This document shows, one piece after another, positions 29,221 to 39,999 of a DNA stretch of 64,000 bases. The notes below the pieces were generated by a model. It saw only the letters and a list, made by a program, of their open reading frames with translations. It searched no databases and was not told the origin of the DNA. The stretch is from NCBI RefSeq assembly GCF_003353015.1, contig NZ_QREM01000009.1:649574-713573 (forward strand). The letters are read 5' to 3'. Origin of the DNA: Xanthomonas arboricola (GTDB lineage: Bacteria > Pseudomonadota > Gammaproteobacteria > Xanthomonadales > Xanthomonadaceae). The position numbers were made by a program, and so were the translations under genes. Numbering within the stretch: the stretch's first letter is position 1; the number at the start of each line of letters is the position of its first letter.

Positions 29221-30125
29221 GCCAAGCGCTCGACCGCAAAGCGCGGCGTGGCAGCGAGTGCGGCCGGCGCAGCGGCCAGTACATCGAACTCCTCGACGCC
29301 TGCATCCAAGGTGGCTTCCAGCGCGCCATGCACGCCGCTGAGCGCATGCCCCACCGCCTGCTCGAACGGCATATCGCGCAGCAGGAAACCGATCAGCAAG
29401 GCCATCAGCACATCGCCGGTGCCGGCCACATCCACCGGCAGATGCGGCGTGGCCCAGCGATACACTGCCGTGTTGCTGACCGCCAGGGTCACCAGCTCAC
29501 CTGCCGCACCGGCCACGCTGTGCGCAAGCACCCACTGCGGACCGCGCGCCAGCAATGCGCGCGCGGCAACGACGGCAGCGTCCTGCTCCAGACTCGGCAA
29601 ACCGGTCAGTCGTCCAAGCTCGAACGCATTGGGCGTCACCAGCCAGGCATGCGGCAACAGCCGCTCGGCGAACACGCGCTCCAGCCCGGGTTCGACATAC
29701 GGGCCGGTGTGCGTGTCACCGATCACCGGATCCAGGCAATAACGCAGCTGCGGCGCCTGCGGCAGGGTCTGCTCCAGCCAGTCGGCGAACGCCTCGCCAT
29801 TGGCCAGGCTGCCGAAATAGCCGGACACCAGCATGCGCGCACGCTGCGGCAGGCCGCGCTCGGTCGCCCCCAGCAGCAGGTCGGCCAACCAGTCGGCCGG
29901 CAGGATGCGGCCGCGCAAGGTGGCGTAGAACGGCGCATTGCTCAGCAGCGTGGTCGGCACTTCCGCCACCCGCAAGCCCATCGCGCGCAACGGTGGCACC
30001 GCCGCGCTGTTGCCGGCATGGCCGTAGACCAGTTGCGATTGCACCGAGATCACATCGATCGGCGAAGGACCATCCGGGCGCTGACGCCGGCCGTGGACCA
30101 GATGACTGTCGGGGGCATTGTTCAT
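29217..30125 (-). CDS. pdxY: Pyridoxal kinase
   Basis: Phosphorylates pyridoxal to pyridoxal 5'-phosphate in vitamin B6 salvage. The 302 residues belong to the PfkB-like ribokinase superfamily: N-terminal DVISVQSQLVYGHAGNSAA, substrate region VSGYFGSLANGEAF, LRYCLDPVIGDTHTGPYV in the middle, and the anion-hole motif VAGTGDVLMALLIG with the catalytic Asp near residue 230. About 20 residues precede the usual start, so translation may begin a little later. It is the first gene of a pdxY-tyrA pair; PLP is needed by the aminotransferase that acts after TyrA, which fits the pairing. Confidence 0.9.
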   Translation of the reverse strand: MNNAPDSHLVHGRRQRPDGPSPIDVISVQSQLVYGHAGNSAAVPPLRAMGLRVAEVPTTLLSNAPFYATLRGRILPADWLADLLLGATERGLPQRARMLVSGYFGSLANGEAFADWLEQTLPQAPQLRYCLDPVIGDTHTGPYVEPGLERVFAERLLPHAWLVTPNAFELGRLTGLPSLEQDAAVVAARALLARGPQWVLAHSVAGAAGELVTLAVSNTAVYRWATPHLPVDVAGTGDVLMALLIGFLLRDMPFEQAVGHALSGVHGALEATLDAGVEEFDVLAAAPAALAATPRFAVERLA

Positions 30126-30467
30126 CGCCGCATTTTACGCCAGCGCCGTGGCGCGCCACCGTCGATCGATGCGACCGTCGTCCGCTTGCCGCTGCGCCTA
30201 CCACCGCCAAGCCAGTTTTCGCCAGGCCGGTCCGTACGCTGGCAGCAGGCGATATCGCCTCCGATCTGCGGGAACTCCCACCGCAAGAACGCAAATGCCG
30301 GCCCCGGGGGCCGGCATTCGTCTGGAGAACCTCGCTCAGTCGTGCAACCTTCCGGACATGCGGGAGCCGGCATCCGCTCCCACGAACCCAGAATCGCCAC
30401 GCTGGCGCACTACCCCGGCAGGCCGGGCCACACCGCCCTTACGATTCCCCGTTCCCGATTCCCGGCC
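30126..30467. other. Intergenic gap dnaJ/pdxY: no gene seen
   Basis: This 342-base stretch holds no reading frame with coding character. It contains the palindrome at 30294-30318 and a single arm of the GATTCCC-type repeat (30439-30465) close to the dnaJ stop. The pdxY promoter must lie in its left part; no clear sigma70 match is visible. Confidence 0.6.
30294..30318 (-). terminator. Hairpin downstream of dnaJ
   Basis: AATGCCGGCCCC (30294-30305) and GGGGCCGGCATT (30307-30318) form a perfect 12-base stem around one base. On the minus strand it is followed by TTGCGTTCTT, a weak T tract, so it may end the heat-shock operon. Confidence 0.5.
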
Positions 30468-31595
30468 TCAGGACGTCATCCGATCCCAGAAACCCTTGAC
30501 GCCATCGATGAACGTGGCCGACTTGGGCGAATGCTTGCGTGCATCCTCACCGGTGAACGTGGCTTCGAACTGCTGCAGCAACTCGCGCTGGTCGGCAGTC
30601 AGGTTCACCGGCGTTTCGACCACCACGCGGCAATACAGATCGCCTTCGCTGCGGCTACGCACCGAGCGCACGCCCTTGCCGCGCAGCCGGAACAGCTTGC
30701 CGGTCTGGGTTTCGGCCGGAATGCGGATTTCCGCCTCCCCGCCCAGGGTCGCCACGCGCACGGTGTCGCCCAGCGCCGCCTGCGAAATACGGATCGGCAC
30801 CTCGCAATGCAGGTCGTCGCCATCGCGCTGGAAGATCGCATGCTCGCGCACGCGCACTTCCACATACAGATCGCCCGGCGGCGTTCCGGCCGGGCCGGCT
30901 TCGCCCTCGCCTGCCAGGCGGATGCGGTCGCCGGTATCCACGCCCGCAGGCACCTTGATCGACAGCACCTTGTCTTCTTCCACGCGACCGGCGCCGTGGC
31001 AGGTCTTGCACGGATTCTGGATCAGCGTGCCGCGTCCGTCGCAATGCGGGCAGCTCTGCTGCATGGCGAAGATGCCGCGCTGGATGCGGACCTGGCCGCG
31101 TCCGTGGCAGGTCCCGCACACTTCCACCTTGCCGTCTTCCGAACCGCTGCCATGGCAGGGCTCGCACTCGATCAGGGTCGGGATCTCGATGCGGCGCTCG
31201 ATGCCGGCGACGGCTTCTTCCAGATCCAGTTCCAACACGTAACCGACGTCGGCGCCACGTCGCGCAGCGCGCGGACCGGCGGCGCCACCGCCGAAAATAT
31301 TGCCGAAGATATCGCCAAAGATATCTCCCATGTCCGGGCCACCCGGCCCACCACCACCGCCCATGCCGTGCTCGAACGCAGCGTGGCCGTGCGCATCGTA
31401 GGCGCGGCGCTTGTTGCCGTCCGACAACACCTCATAGGCTTCCTTGCACTCCTTGAACATCGCTTCGGCAGCAGCGTCGCCGGGATTGCGGTCCGGGTGG
31501 TGCTTCATCGCACAGCGCCGATACGCCTTCTTCAGCTCCTCGTCGCTGGCGCCACGGGCAACGCCCAGCACTTCGTAGTAATCGCGTTTGCTCAT
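30468..31595 (-). CDS. dnaJ: Chaperone DnaJ
   Basis: Hsp40 co-chaperone that stimulates DnaK ATP hydrolysis and delivers unfolded clients. The 375 residues have the J domain with HPD ([10 protein letters not shown], residues about 32-40), a Gly/Phe-rich part ([16 protein letters not shown]), four CxxCxGxG zinc motifs ([32 protein letters not shown]) and the C-terminal substrate domain. The start is the ATG giving [11 protein letters not shown]; 15 upstream in-frame codons belong to the repeat region. Last gene of the hrcA-grpE-dnaK-dnaJ order, 159 bases after dnaK. Confidence 0.97.
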   Translation of the reverse strand: MSKRDYYEVLGVARGASDEELKKAYRRCAMKHHPDRNPGDAAAEAMFKECKEAYEVLSDGNKRRAYDAHGHAAFEHGMGGGGGPGGPDMGDIFGDIFGNIFGGGAAGPRAARRGADVGYVLELDLEEAVAGIERRIEIPTLIECEPCHGSGSEDGKVEVCGTCHGRGQVRIQRGIFAMQQSCPHCDGRGTLIQNPCKTCHGAGRVEEDKVLSIKVPAGVDTGDRIRLAGEGEAGPAGTPPGDLYVEVRVREHAIFQRDGDDLHCEVPIRISQAALGDTVRVATLGGEAEIRIPAETQTGKLFRLRGKGVRSVRSRSEGDLYCRVVVETPVNLTADQRELLQQFEATFTGEDARKHSPKSATFIDGVKGFWDRMTS

Positions 31596-31599
31596 AAGC

Positions 31600-31750
31600 C
31601 GGTATTGGGAATTCGTGATTTGAGATTCGTTGAAACGCAAAAGCGGACAGCGTGTGCTGGTCCGCCTTGGCGACGCGACGCGTAAAGGATATCGGGATGA
31701 GGATCGGCACGTTTACCGGCTGCCAATCCCCACTCCCGACTCCCAAATCA
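31600..31750. repeat. Facing GGGATT-type repeat pair, dnaK/dnaJ gap
   Basis: The left arm (31600-31630) is a diverged GGTATTGGGAATTCGTGATT sequence; the right arm (31724-31750) has CCAATCCCCACTCCCGACTC in the opposite sense. The pair is less perfect than those elsewhere in the window but has the same position in a gene gap. Confidence 0.55.
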
Positions 31751-31754
31751 CGGC

Positions 31755-33680
<1,926 letters not shown>

Positions 33681-33822
33681 GGATACGCTCCTGATGATTC
33701 TTTAGCTGTGTCCGGCGACGCCGGGTCTGGCTGAGATGTGGGGGTGGTGCGCAGGTGTTCAAGCCACCTGCACGAATCTGCGTTTCACACAGGCGCCCGG
33801 CAGTTCAGCCGGGCGCCGCGGT

Positions 33823-34341
33823 TCAGTCGTGCTTGGCCACGACCACCAGGGCCGGGCGCAGCAGACGCTCGTTGAGCAGATAGCCTTTCTGGAACACCTG
33901 CACCACGTGGCCCGGGGCGATGCCCTCGGCCTCGCCCTGGCTGATCGCCTGGTGCTGGTCCGGGTTGAACGGCTGGCCGACCGGGTCGAGCAGGGTCAGG
34001 CCGTTGTCGGCCGCGACCTTGAGCAGCTGCTTGTAGGTCATGTCCAGGCCATCGCGCAGCGGGCTGGGCTCGGTGCCGGCCGCGGTCAGGCCGGCGTCCA
34101 GGCTGTCGAACACCGGCAGCAGCTCGCCCAGCAGCTTCTCGTTGGCGAACTTGCGCGCGTTCTCGACATCGCGGGCGATGCGCTTGCGCTGGTTCTCCAG
34201 ATCGGCACGCTCGCGCAGGGCATCGGCCTTGACCAGCGCGATCTCGCTGCGCAGCGACTCGATCTCGGCCTTGAGCGGATCGGTCTCGGGGGGGTTCTGG
34301 GACAGGTCTTCGGAGTCGAATTCGGGGTGGTCTTGGTTCAT
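33823..34341 (-). CDS. grpE: Nucleotide exchange factor GrpE
   Basis: Releases ADP from DnaK. The 172 residues show the long N-terminal coiled coil ([20 protein letters not shown], then [20 protein letters not shown]) and the beta-wing with [20 protein letters not shown] and [20 protein letters not shown]. The start is the ATG giving [12 protein letters not shown]; a longer frame upstream to 34440 runs through the gap to hrcA and lacks GrpE character. Second gene of the heat-shock operon. Confidence 0.95.
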   Translation of the reverse strand: MNQDHPEFDSEDLSQNPPETDPLKAEIESLRSEIALVKADALRERADLENQRKRIARDVENARKFANEKLLGELLPVFDSLDAGLTAAGTEPSPLRDGLDMTYKQLLKVAADNGLTLLDPVGQPFNPDQHQAISQGEAEGIAPGHVVQVFQKGYLLNERLLRPALVVVAKHD

Positions 34342-34440
34342 GTGCAGTTCCCGGGCAAGCGGAACGCCCGCCCCAACGTCACCCCGTATGTGGGCGCGCG
34401 CGCGCGTTTCAAGCAAAACGATCGTATCGATCGCTGCCAC

Positions 34441-35493
34441 TTATCGCGTGCCGGCCGGCTCCATGGCCGCACCCAGCACCTGGGCGGCGGTCTGCACCAG
34501 CGGAATCACCCGGTCGTAGGCCATGCGCTTGGGTCCGATCACGCCCAGCACGCCCAGCACCTGGCCATTGGCGGCATACGGCGCGGTGACCAGCGAGACA
34601 TCGTCCAGCGACACCATGCCGGTCTCTTCGCCGATGAAGATGCGCACGCCCGGCGCCTGGATGGTGCGTTCGAGCAGCTGCAGGATCTCGCGCTTGCTGG
34701 CGAAGGCCTCGAACAGCTCGCGCAGCCGGTCCAGGTCCGACAGGTCCTGCACGCCCATCAGGCGGGTCTGCCCGGCCATCACCATGTCGTCGGCATCGGC
34801 CGGTACCAGTGCTTCGCTGGCCAGGTCCACGCTGTGCGCCAGCAGCTGCTCCATCTCGTTCTTGGCCAGGCGCAGTTCGCGCAGCAGGCTGGCGCGGATG
34901 TCCGCCAGCGCGCGCCCGGCAAATTGCGCATTGAGGTAGTTGGCCACCCGCTCCAGCTCGGCCGGCTCGTAGGCGCGGCGCGGTTCGATCACCCGGTTCT
35001 GCACCTCGTTGTCGGCAAACACCAGGATCGCCAGCACCCGGCGCGCGTCCAGGGGCACGAAATCGATATGCCGGAACGCGAACTGCGCGCGCCGCGGCGC
35101 ACTGACCACGCCGACGAAATGGCTCATCGCCGACAGCATCTGCGAGGCGCTGCCCAGCAGCGACTGGGTGCCGTTGCCGCTGGCCAGCTCCGCGCGCAGG
35201 CGCCGCACTTCTTCCTCGCCCGGCGGCTGCATCTGCACCAGGCTGTCGACGAACACCCGATACCCGTGCGCGGTGGGCACCCGCCCGGCCGAGGTGTGCG
35301 GGGAACTGAGCAGCCCCACGTCCTCCAGGTCGGCCAGGATGTTGCGGATGGTGGCCGGGCTGACGTCCAGCCCCGCGTGCTGGGCCAGCGTCTTGGAGCC
35401 CACCGGCTCGCCGTCGCGGATATAGCGGGCAATCAGCGTCCGCAGCAGTTGGCGTGCGCGGGGGTCGAGCGTTGGGGACTGTGACGCGCGCAT
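34441..35493 (-). CDS. hrcA: Heat-inducible transcription repressor HrcA
   Basis: Repressor that classically binds CIRCE elements and depends on GroEL for activity. The 350 residues start with a winged helix (LLRTLIARYIRDGEPVGSKT, SPATIRNILADLEDVGLL, HTSAGRVPTAHGYRVFVD) and continue with a GAF-like and an inserted dimer domain. First gene of the operon with grpE, dnaK and dnaJ. No CIRCE repeat is visible before it or before dnaK, so its target is probably elsewhere, for example groESL, and this operon may be controlled by sigma factors only. Confidence 0.95.
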   Translation of the reverse strand: MRASQSPTLDPRARQLLRTLIARYIRDGEPVGSKTLAQHAGLDVSPATIRNILADLEDVGLLSSPHTSAGRVPTAHGYRVFVDSLVQMQPPGEEEVRRLRAELASGNGTQSLLGSASQMLSAMSHFVGVVSAPRRAQFAFRHIDFVPLDARRVLAILVFADNEVQNRVIEPRRAYEPAELERVANYLNAQFAGRALADIRASLLRELRLAKNEMEQLLAHSVDLASEALVPADADDMVMAGQTRLMGVQDLSDLDRLRELFEAFASKREILQLLERTIQAPGVRIFIGEETGMVSLDDVSLVTAPYAANGQVLGVLGVIGPKRMAYDRVIPLVQTAAQVLGAAMEPAGTR

Positions 35494-35517
35494 GGGATCA
35501 TCCGGTGAGACTGGGCA

Positions 35518-35546
35518 TAGATAATCTCTGGCCCTGCGGTTGGCAA
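35518..35546 (-). promoter_or_regulatory. Sigma70-like promoter of the hrcA operon
   Basis: Read on the minus strand, TTGCCA (35546-35541), a 16-base spacer and TTATCT (35524-35519) lie 26 bases before the hrcA start; shifting one base gives TATCTA with spacer 17. A CTTG start of the -35 could also serve sigma32, but the CCCCAT-type -10 is absent. Confidence 0.65.
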
Positions 35547-35609
35547 GCGTCTTATTCCCTGCCCGCCGCTCCCACCCTAAGCTTGCCCAAAGCGTTCACA
35601 CTCGATCCC

Positions 35610-37274
35610 ATGCTCAGACATCTCTCCATCAAGGATTTTGCCGTCGTCCGCGCCACCGAACTGGAATTCGGGCCGGGCATGACCGTGGTTTCCGGCGAAA
35701 CCGGCGCCGGCAAGTCGCTGATGGTGGACGCACTGGGCTTTCTGTCCGGGCTGCGCGCCGACAGCGGCGTGGTCCGCCACGGCGCCGACCGTGCCGAACT
35801 GTCGGCCGAATTCCAGCTGCCGGCCCAGCACCCGGGCCTGACCTGGCTGTCGGACAACGAGCTCGACGACGATGCGCAATGCCAGCTGCGCCGGATCATC
35901 CGTGCCGATGGCGGCTCGCGCGCCTGGATCAACGGCCGCCCGGTGACCTCCTCGCAACTGGCGGAACTGGCCTCGCGGCTGGTGGAGATCCACGGCCAGC
36001 ACGAACACCAGGCCCTGATGGCCCGCCACAGCCAGCTCGCCCTGCTCGACGCCTACGCCCGCAACGGCGCGCAGCGCGAGCAGGTGCGCCAGGCCAGCCA
36101 GCGCTGGCAGGCCTTGCTGGACGAGCGCGATGCGCTGTCTGCGCAAGGCGATGTCTCCGACCGCATCGGTTTTCTGGAACACCAGCTGGCCGAACTGGAA
36201 CGCGAGGACCTGGACCCGGCCGCGATCGCCGCGCTGGACGTCAATCACCGCCGCCAGGCGCATGCCACCGCCTTGATCGGCGCCTGCGACAGCGTGGCCC
36301 TGCAGCTCAATGGCGACGACGGCACCTGCGCGCTGGGCCTGCTGCAGGACAGCCGCCATGACCTGGCGCGCGTGGCCGAGCACGAGCCACGCCTGGGCGA
36401 GGTCGATGCACTGCTGGACAGCGCCGTCATCCAGATCGAGGAGGCGCTGGCCCTGCTCGACCGCGTGCGCGACGACCTGGAGGCCGACCCGGCCCAGTTC
36501 GAGGCGATGGAGCGCCGGCTCGGCCGCCTGCACGACCTGGCGCGCAAGCACCGCGTCACCCCGGACGAGCTGGCCGCCCAGCGCGAGCGCATGAGCCTGG
36601 AAGTGGAAAGCCTGCGCGGTGCCGACGAGCGCCTGCAGCAGCTGGACAAGCACATCGAGGCGGCAATCGGCGTCTGGCGCGGCGCGGCCAGCATCCTCAG
36701 CGCCAGCCGCACGACCGCTGCCGAGGCCTTGTCGGCCGCCACCACCACGCTGATCGGCGAGCTGGGCATGGGCGGCGGGCAGTTCCTGATCCAGCTGCAG
36801 CCGCAGGACACCCTGCGTCCGGACCCCAACGGCGCCGAGCGGGTGGAATTCCTGGTCGCCGCCAATGCCGGGCAGCCGCCCCGCGCATTGCGCAAGGTCG
36901 CCTCCGGCGGCGAGCTGTCGCGGATTTCGCTGGCGATCGAGGTCGCCGCGCTCGGACTGGACAGCGTGCCGACCATGGTCTTCGACGAGGTCGATTCCGG
37001 CATCGGCGGCGCGGTGGCCGATATCGTCGGGCAGAAGCTGCGCGCCCTGGGCGAAGAGCGCCAGGTGCTGTGCGTGACCCACTTGCCGCAGGTGGCCGCC
37101 AAGGGCCATGCGCACTATCGGGTCAGCAAGGCACCGGTGGACGGCATGACCCAGAGCGCGGTCGAACTGCTCGGCCCGCAGGCGCGCCAGGAAGAACTGG
37201 CGCGCATGCTGGGCGGGGTGGAAGTCAGCAAGGAAGCCCGCGCGGCGGCACGCAAGCTGCTGCAGAGCGCCTGA
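35610..37274 (+). CDS. recN: DNA repair protein RecN
   Basis: SMC-like ATPase acting in double-strand break repair. The 554 residues match the family. Walker A is GETGAGKSLMVDAL near residue 32; ARHSQLALLDAY and EIHGQHEHQALM are RecN-typical; a coiled coil follows (about 150-350), and the C-terminal ATPase half has SGGELSRISLAIEVA, the Walker B FDEVDSGIGGAVAD and CVTHLPQVAAKGHAHYRV. The start is ATG 35610 (MLRHLSIKDF). It is divergent from hrcA. No clear LexA site is visible in front. Confidence 0.95.
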   Translation: MLRHLSIKDFAVVRATELEFGPGMTVVSGETGAGKSLMVDALGFLSGLRADSGVVRHGADRAELSAEFQLPAQHPGLTWLSDNELDDDAQCQLRRIIRADGGSRAWINGRPVTSSQLAELASRLVEIHGQHEHQALMARHSQLALLDAYARNGAQREQVRQASQRWQALLDERDALSAQGDVSDRIGFLEHQLAELEREDLDPAAIAALDVNHRRQAHATALIGACDSVALQLNGDDGTCALGLLQDSRHDLARVAEHEPRLGEVDALLDSAVIQIEEALALLDRVRDDLEADPAQFEAMERRLGRLHDLARKHRVTPDELAAQRERMSLEVESLRGADERLQQLDKHIEAAIGVWRGAASILSASRTTAAEALSAATTTLIGELGMGGGQFLIQLQPQDTLRPDPNGAERVEFLVAANAGQPPRALRKVASGGELSRISLAIEVAALGLDSVPTMVFDEVDSGIGGAVADIVGQKLRALGEERQVLCVTHLPQVAAKGHAHYRVSKAPVDGMTQSAVELLGPQARQEELARMLGGVEVSKEARAAARKLLQSA

Positions 37275-37334
37275 GCCGCCGGGCGTGGCGTCGGCAGAGC
37301 TCGGAGTTGCCGGGCAACCGATGGCGGCAGACGC

Positions 37335-37358
37335 ACAAGGCGGCCGAAGCCGCCTTGT
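37335..37358. terminator. Bidirectional terminator between recN and fur
   Basis: ACAAGGCGGC (37335-37344), loop CGAA, GCCGCCTTGT (37349-37358), followed by CGTTG. A perfect 10-base stem with a stable tetraloop between convergent genes; the T run is short on both sides. Confidence 0.75.
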
Positions 37359-37385
37359 CGTTGCCGCAATGCCACTGGCGTGCCG

Positions 37386-37796
37386 TCAGCGCAGGCGCTT
37401 CTTGCGCACGTACAGCACCAGCGAATGCTCTTCCAGCTCGTAGCCATGCTGGGCGGCGATCTGACGCTGCAAGGCCTCGATCTCTTCGCTCTCGAACTCG
37501 ATCACGTGGCCGGTATCCACGTCCACCATATGGTCGTGATGGCCGCCGCGATCCAGCTCATAGACTGCCTGGCCGCCTTCGAAATTGTGCTTCAGCACCA
37601 GGCCGGCAGCCTCGAACTGGGTCAGCACCCGGTACACCGTGGCCAGACCGATTTCGTCGCCGTGATCGAGCAACTGCCGATAGATGTCTTCTGCGCTGAG
37701 GTGGTGCTGGTTGCTCTTCTGCTCGAGCAATTCCAGGATCCGCATCCGCGGATGGGTCACCTTGAGCCCGACTTTGCGCAGGTCGTGGGTTTCCAT
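37386..37796 (-). CDS. fur: Ferric uptake regulator Fur
   Basis: Iron-dependent repressor of iron uptake genes. The 136 residues contain the winged helix (VTHPRMRILELLEQ, then EIGLATVYRVLTQFEAAGLV) and the metal sites in GGHHDHMVDVDTGHVIEFES and EEHSLVLYVRKK. At the position where many Fur proteins have the zinc-binding CxxC, this one reads VDVDTG, and no Cys occurs at all, so it lacks the structural Cys site. The start is ATG 37796 (METHDLRKVGLK); upstream in-frame codons reach into the bamE promoter. Divergent from bamE across 104 bases. Confidence 0.96.
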   Translation of the reverse strand: METHDLRKVGLKVTHPRMRILELLEQKSNQHHLSAEDIYRQLLDHGDEIGLATVYRVLTQFEAAGLVLKHNFEGGQAVYELDRGGHHDHMVDVDTGHVIEFESEEIEALQRQIAAQHGYELEEHSLVLYVRKKRLR

Positions 37797-37860
37797 ATGT
37801 TCTCCGTTCATTGGCGATTTAGCGCCAGCTGCCATCAAACGGGTCGCGGCGACCGGCGGG

Positions 37861-37870
37861 AGTGTATCAT
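37861..37870. promoter_or_regulatory. Overlapping -10 elements of divergent fur and bamE
   Basis: AGTGTA (37861-37866), read as TACACT on the minus strand, and TATCAT (37865-37870) on the plus strand overlap by two bases. Opposing polymerases would compete here. The -35 elements are not obvious. Overlapping fur/omlA promoters have been described in Xanthomonas. Confidence 0.5.
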
Positions 37871-37900
37871 CGGCGTGATTTCCTCAGCACTTAATCCCCG

Positions 37901-38296
37901 ATGCGTAATCTCCTGCTGGTCGCCGCCGTTGCTCTTTCCACCGCTGGCTGCGGCATCATCTACAAGCAGCCGATCTACCAGGGCAATCTGATCAAACAGA
38001 ATGCCGTGGAGCAACTGCAGGTAGGCCAGAGCAAGCAGCAGGTCAGCGCGTTGCTGGGTACCCCCTCGATTCCCGACCCGTTCCATTCGCAGCGCTGGGA
38101 CTACACCTCCACCCAGCGCGTGGACCGTCTGGCGCGTACCGAGATCAAGAACTTCACCGTGTTCTTCGAGAACGAGCAGGTCGTGCGCTGGGAAGGCGAT
38201 TATTTCCCGTCGCAGGACGAGCAGCTGGCCAAGTCGGCGCCCAAGCAGTTCGGTCGCAATCTGGCCCGCGACAAGAAGAAGCAGCGCGGCCGTTGA
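37901..38296 (+). CDS. bamE: Outer membrane assembly lipoprotein BamE (OmlA/SmpA)
   Basis: Lipoprotein subunit of the BAM complex, which inserts outer membrane beta-barrels. The 131 residues start with a signal and lipobox (LLVAAVALSTAGCG, Cys near 17). The mature part matches the family: YKQPIYQGNLIKQNAVEQLQ, GQSKQQVSALLGTP, then DPFHSQRWDYTSTQR and FENEQVVRWEGDYFP. The C-terminal 25 residues are Lys-rich. Known as omlA in Xanthomonas, where it is divergent from fur, as here. A strong terminator follows. Confidence 0.95.
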   Translation: MRNLLLVAAVALSTAGCGIIYKQPIYQGNLIKQNAVEQLQVGQSKQQVSALLGTPSIPDPFHSQRWDYTSTQRVDRLARTEIKNFTVFFENEQVVRWEGDYFPSQDEQLAKSAPKQFGRNLARDKKKQRGR

Positions 38297-38346
38297 TGCG
38301 CTTGCTCGGCGGTCTTGCGATCGCCTGGGTGTCGATCAACGCAGAA

Positions 38347-38379
38347 AACGCATCCCTTGAACGGATGCGTTTTTTATTT
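38347..38379 (+). terminator. Rho-independent terminator after bamE
   Basis: AACGCATCC (38347-38355), 7-base loop, GGATGCGTT (38363-38371) and then TTTTATTTG. A perfect stem with a T tract. Confidence 0.9.
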
Positions 38380-38562
38380 GCCTGGTCGAACCGATGTGGT
38401 TGATCACGGACGACGGTGCTGAGCCAGCGGCCGATATCCGGGGCTTCCAGTAGATGTTTTGCATCACCCTGCGCCGGTCCAGACTACCAGATGCGTTCAC
38501 CCTGCTACCTGCCACCGGAACAGCTCGCTATCACGCGCACCCGCCGCGGTACTGGCAAGCCG

Positions 38563-38838
38563 CTACCCGTTGGGACCGGCTTTCTTGCTCGTTCCGGCAC
38601 GGCGACGCCGCGCCTCCTTCGGATCCAGCAGCAGCGGCCTGAGCAGTTCGACCCGGTCGCCGTCACGCAGCACCTGATCCGCCCGCGCGACCAGCCCATG
38701 GACTGCCTGCGCCGCGGGTGGGCGGTCCGGCGCCAGGCCGGAGGCGGCAATCGCCTCGGCCACGGTGGCGCCCTCGGCCAGGTCCAGCGACACCGAACTG
38801 CAGCGGTCCGGCCAGGCCAGGACGACGTCGACGCGCAT
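38563..38838 (-). CDS. RnfH family protein (UPF0125)
   Basis: A 91-residue ubiquitin-like-fold protein of the RnfH family: MRVDVVLAWPDRCSSVSLDL, GATVAEAIAASGL, and the closing DGDRVELLRPLLLDPKEARR are characteristic. The family often follows ratA, and here its start lies 2 bases after the ratA stop, so they form one unit. The biochemical role is not settled. The C-terminus is basic and ends in KKAGPNG. It lies between the bamE terminator and ratA. Confidence 0.88.
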   Translation of the reverse strand: MRVDVVLAWPDRCSSVSLDLAEGATVAEAIAASGLAPDRPPAAQAVHGLVARADQVLRDGDRVELLRPLLLDPKEARRRRAGTSKKAGPNG

Positions 38839-38840
38839 GC

Positions 38841-39272
38841 TCAGGTGTCGCCGCGATCGGCGACCCGCACGAAATCGTTGACCATGCGGTCGGCCAGGCC
38901 CTGAAAGCCCAGCGCCAGCGCCGGGCCCAACAGCCGCGAGCTGGTTTCCACTTCCAGGGTCAGGCTGACCTTGCAGGCGTTCTCGCCCAGCGACTGGAAT
39001 TCCCACAGGCCTTCCAGCCGCTTGAACGGCCCGTCGCGCAGATGCATGACGATGCGTTCGGGGCGTTCAAGCATGTTTTCGGTGGTGAACCAGGTGCGGA
39101 ACGATCCCAGCCCCAGGTCCAGCCGCGCCACGATGTGCGCCTGGTCCTGTTCAAGCACCTGCGCAGCATCGCACCAGCCGAAACGGCGCGGATAGGCGGC
39201 AACATCATTGACCAGGTCGAACATGCGGGTGGCGCTGTGTTCGACCAGGGCGCTGCGACGGATGGTAGGCAT
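38841..39272 (-). CDS. RatA/Coq10-like START-domain protein
   Basis: A 143-residue protein of the polyketide cyclase/START fold. It begins MPTIRRSALVEHSATRMFDL and NDVAAYPRRFGWCDAAQVLE, typical of RatA and the mitochondrial Coq10 quinone-binding protein. In E. coli RatA was reported to block ribosome subunit joining; in other bacteria a ubiquinone-chaperone role is more likely. Upstream of rnfH and divergent from smpB (60-base gap). The ratA-rnfH pair beside smpB is a common order in gammaproteobacteria. Confidence 0.88.
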   Translation of the reverse strand: MPTIRRSALVEHSATRMFDLVNDVAAYPRRFGWCDAAQVLEQDQAHIVARLDLGLGSFRTWFTTENMLERPERIVMHLRDGPFKRLEGLWEFQSLGENACKVSLTLEVETSSRLLGPALALGFQGLADRMVNDFVRVADRGDT

Positions 39273-39332
39273 TCGCTAACTTGTGAAAGACAGAAGATCG
39301 TTTGATGACGCCGAATCGGCGACAATAGCGGC

Positions 39333-39836
39333 ATGAGCAAGAAACCAGCCAAGGATAAAGCAAACGGCGCGACGGCCACGAAAACCATCGCGCTGAACAA
39401 GCGTGCGCGCTACGAGTACCACCTGGAAGAGCGCTACGAAGCAGGTCTGGCGCTGCAGGGCTGGGAAGTCAAGGCGATCCGCGCCGGTCGCGCCAACATC
39501 ATCGACGGCTACGCCTACGTGCGTTCAGGCGAGATCTTCCTGATCGGCGCGCAGATCACCCCGCTGATCCAGGCCTCCAGCCACACCGTGCCGGTGGAAC
39601 GCCGCGACCGCAAGCTGCTGCTGCACCGCCGGGAGATCGACAAGGTGTTGAGCAGCGTCGAACGCGACGGCTACACCCTGGTGCCCACCGCGCTGTACTG
39701 GAGCAACAACAAGGTCAAGCTGGAAATCGCACTGGCCAAGGGCAAGCAGAACCACGACAAGCGCGACGCCGCCAAGGACCGCGACTGGCAGCGCGACAAG
39801 CAGCGCGTAATGCGGCGGCATAACCGCGACGCGTGA
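39333..39836 (+). CDS. smpB: SsrA-binding protein SmpB
   Basis: Binds tmRNA and brings it to stalled ribosomes for trans-translation. The 167 residues have an N-terminal Lys/Ala-rich leader, then KTIALNKRARYEYHLEERYE, GLALQGWEVKAIRAGRANI and DGYAYVRSGEIFLIGAQITP, all diagnostic, and a basic C-terminal tail (KRDAAKDRDWQRDKQRVMRR) that enters the decoding centre. Its partner ssrA lies 2.75 kb downstream, separated by the hydrolase-subtilase gene on the other strand. ACAATAG lies directly before the start, so the message may have almost no leader. Confidence 0.96.
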   Translation: MSKKPAKDKANGATATKTIALNKRARYEYHLEERYEAGLALQGWEVKAIRAGRANIIDGYAYVRSGEIFLIGAQITPLIQASSHTVPVERRDRKLLLHRREIDKVLSSVERDGYTLVPTALYWSNNKVKLEIALAKGKQNHDKRDAAKDRDWQRDKQRVMRRHNRDA

Positions 39837-39837
39837 G

Positions 39838-39999
39838 TGGCGGGGATTGGAGATTCGGCATTAGGGATTGGTAACGGCGAAGCCGCCCGCAGCCGGCGTT
39901 TGCATGGTTCCCTGCCCCGGCGAGCAACAACGCAGCGCTTACAGCCCATGCTTTTGCGAATCCCGAATCCCCAATTTCTAATCCCGACCCCAAAATCAC
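39838..39999. repeat. Facing GGGATT-type repeat pair, smpB/subtilase gap
   Basis: The left arm (39840-39872) contains GGGGATTGGAGATTCGGCAT and AGGGATTGG; the right arm (39961-39997) contains GCGAATCCCGAATCCCCAAT and TAATCCCGACCCC in the opposite sense. It fills the convergent gap and reaches the stop of the subtilase gene. The TTTGCGAATCCC entry of the right arm is shared with the sucB/lpdA pair. Confidence 0.72.

Noticed and set aside
35494..35609. A CIRCE element for HrcA before hrcA or dnaK
   Set aside because: No TTAGCACTC-N9-GAGTGCTAA-like repeat is present in either gap.
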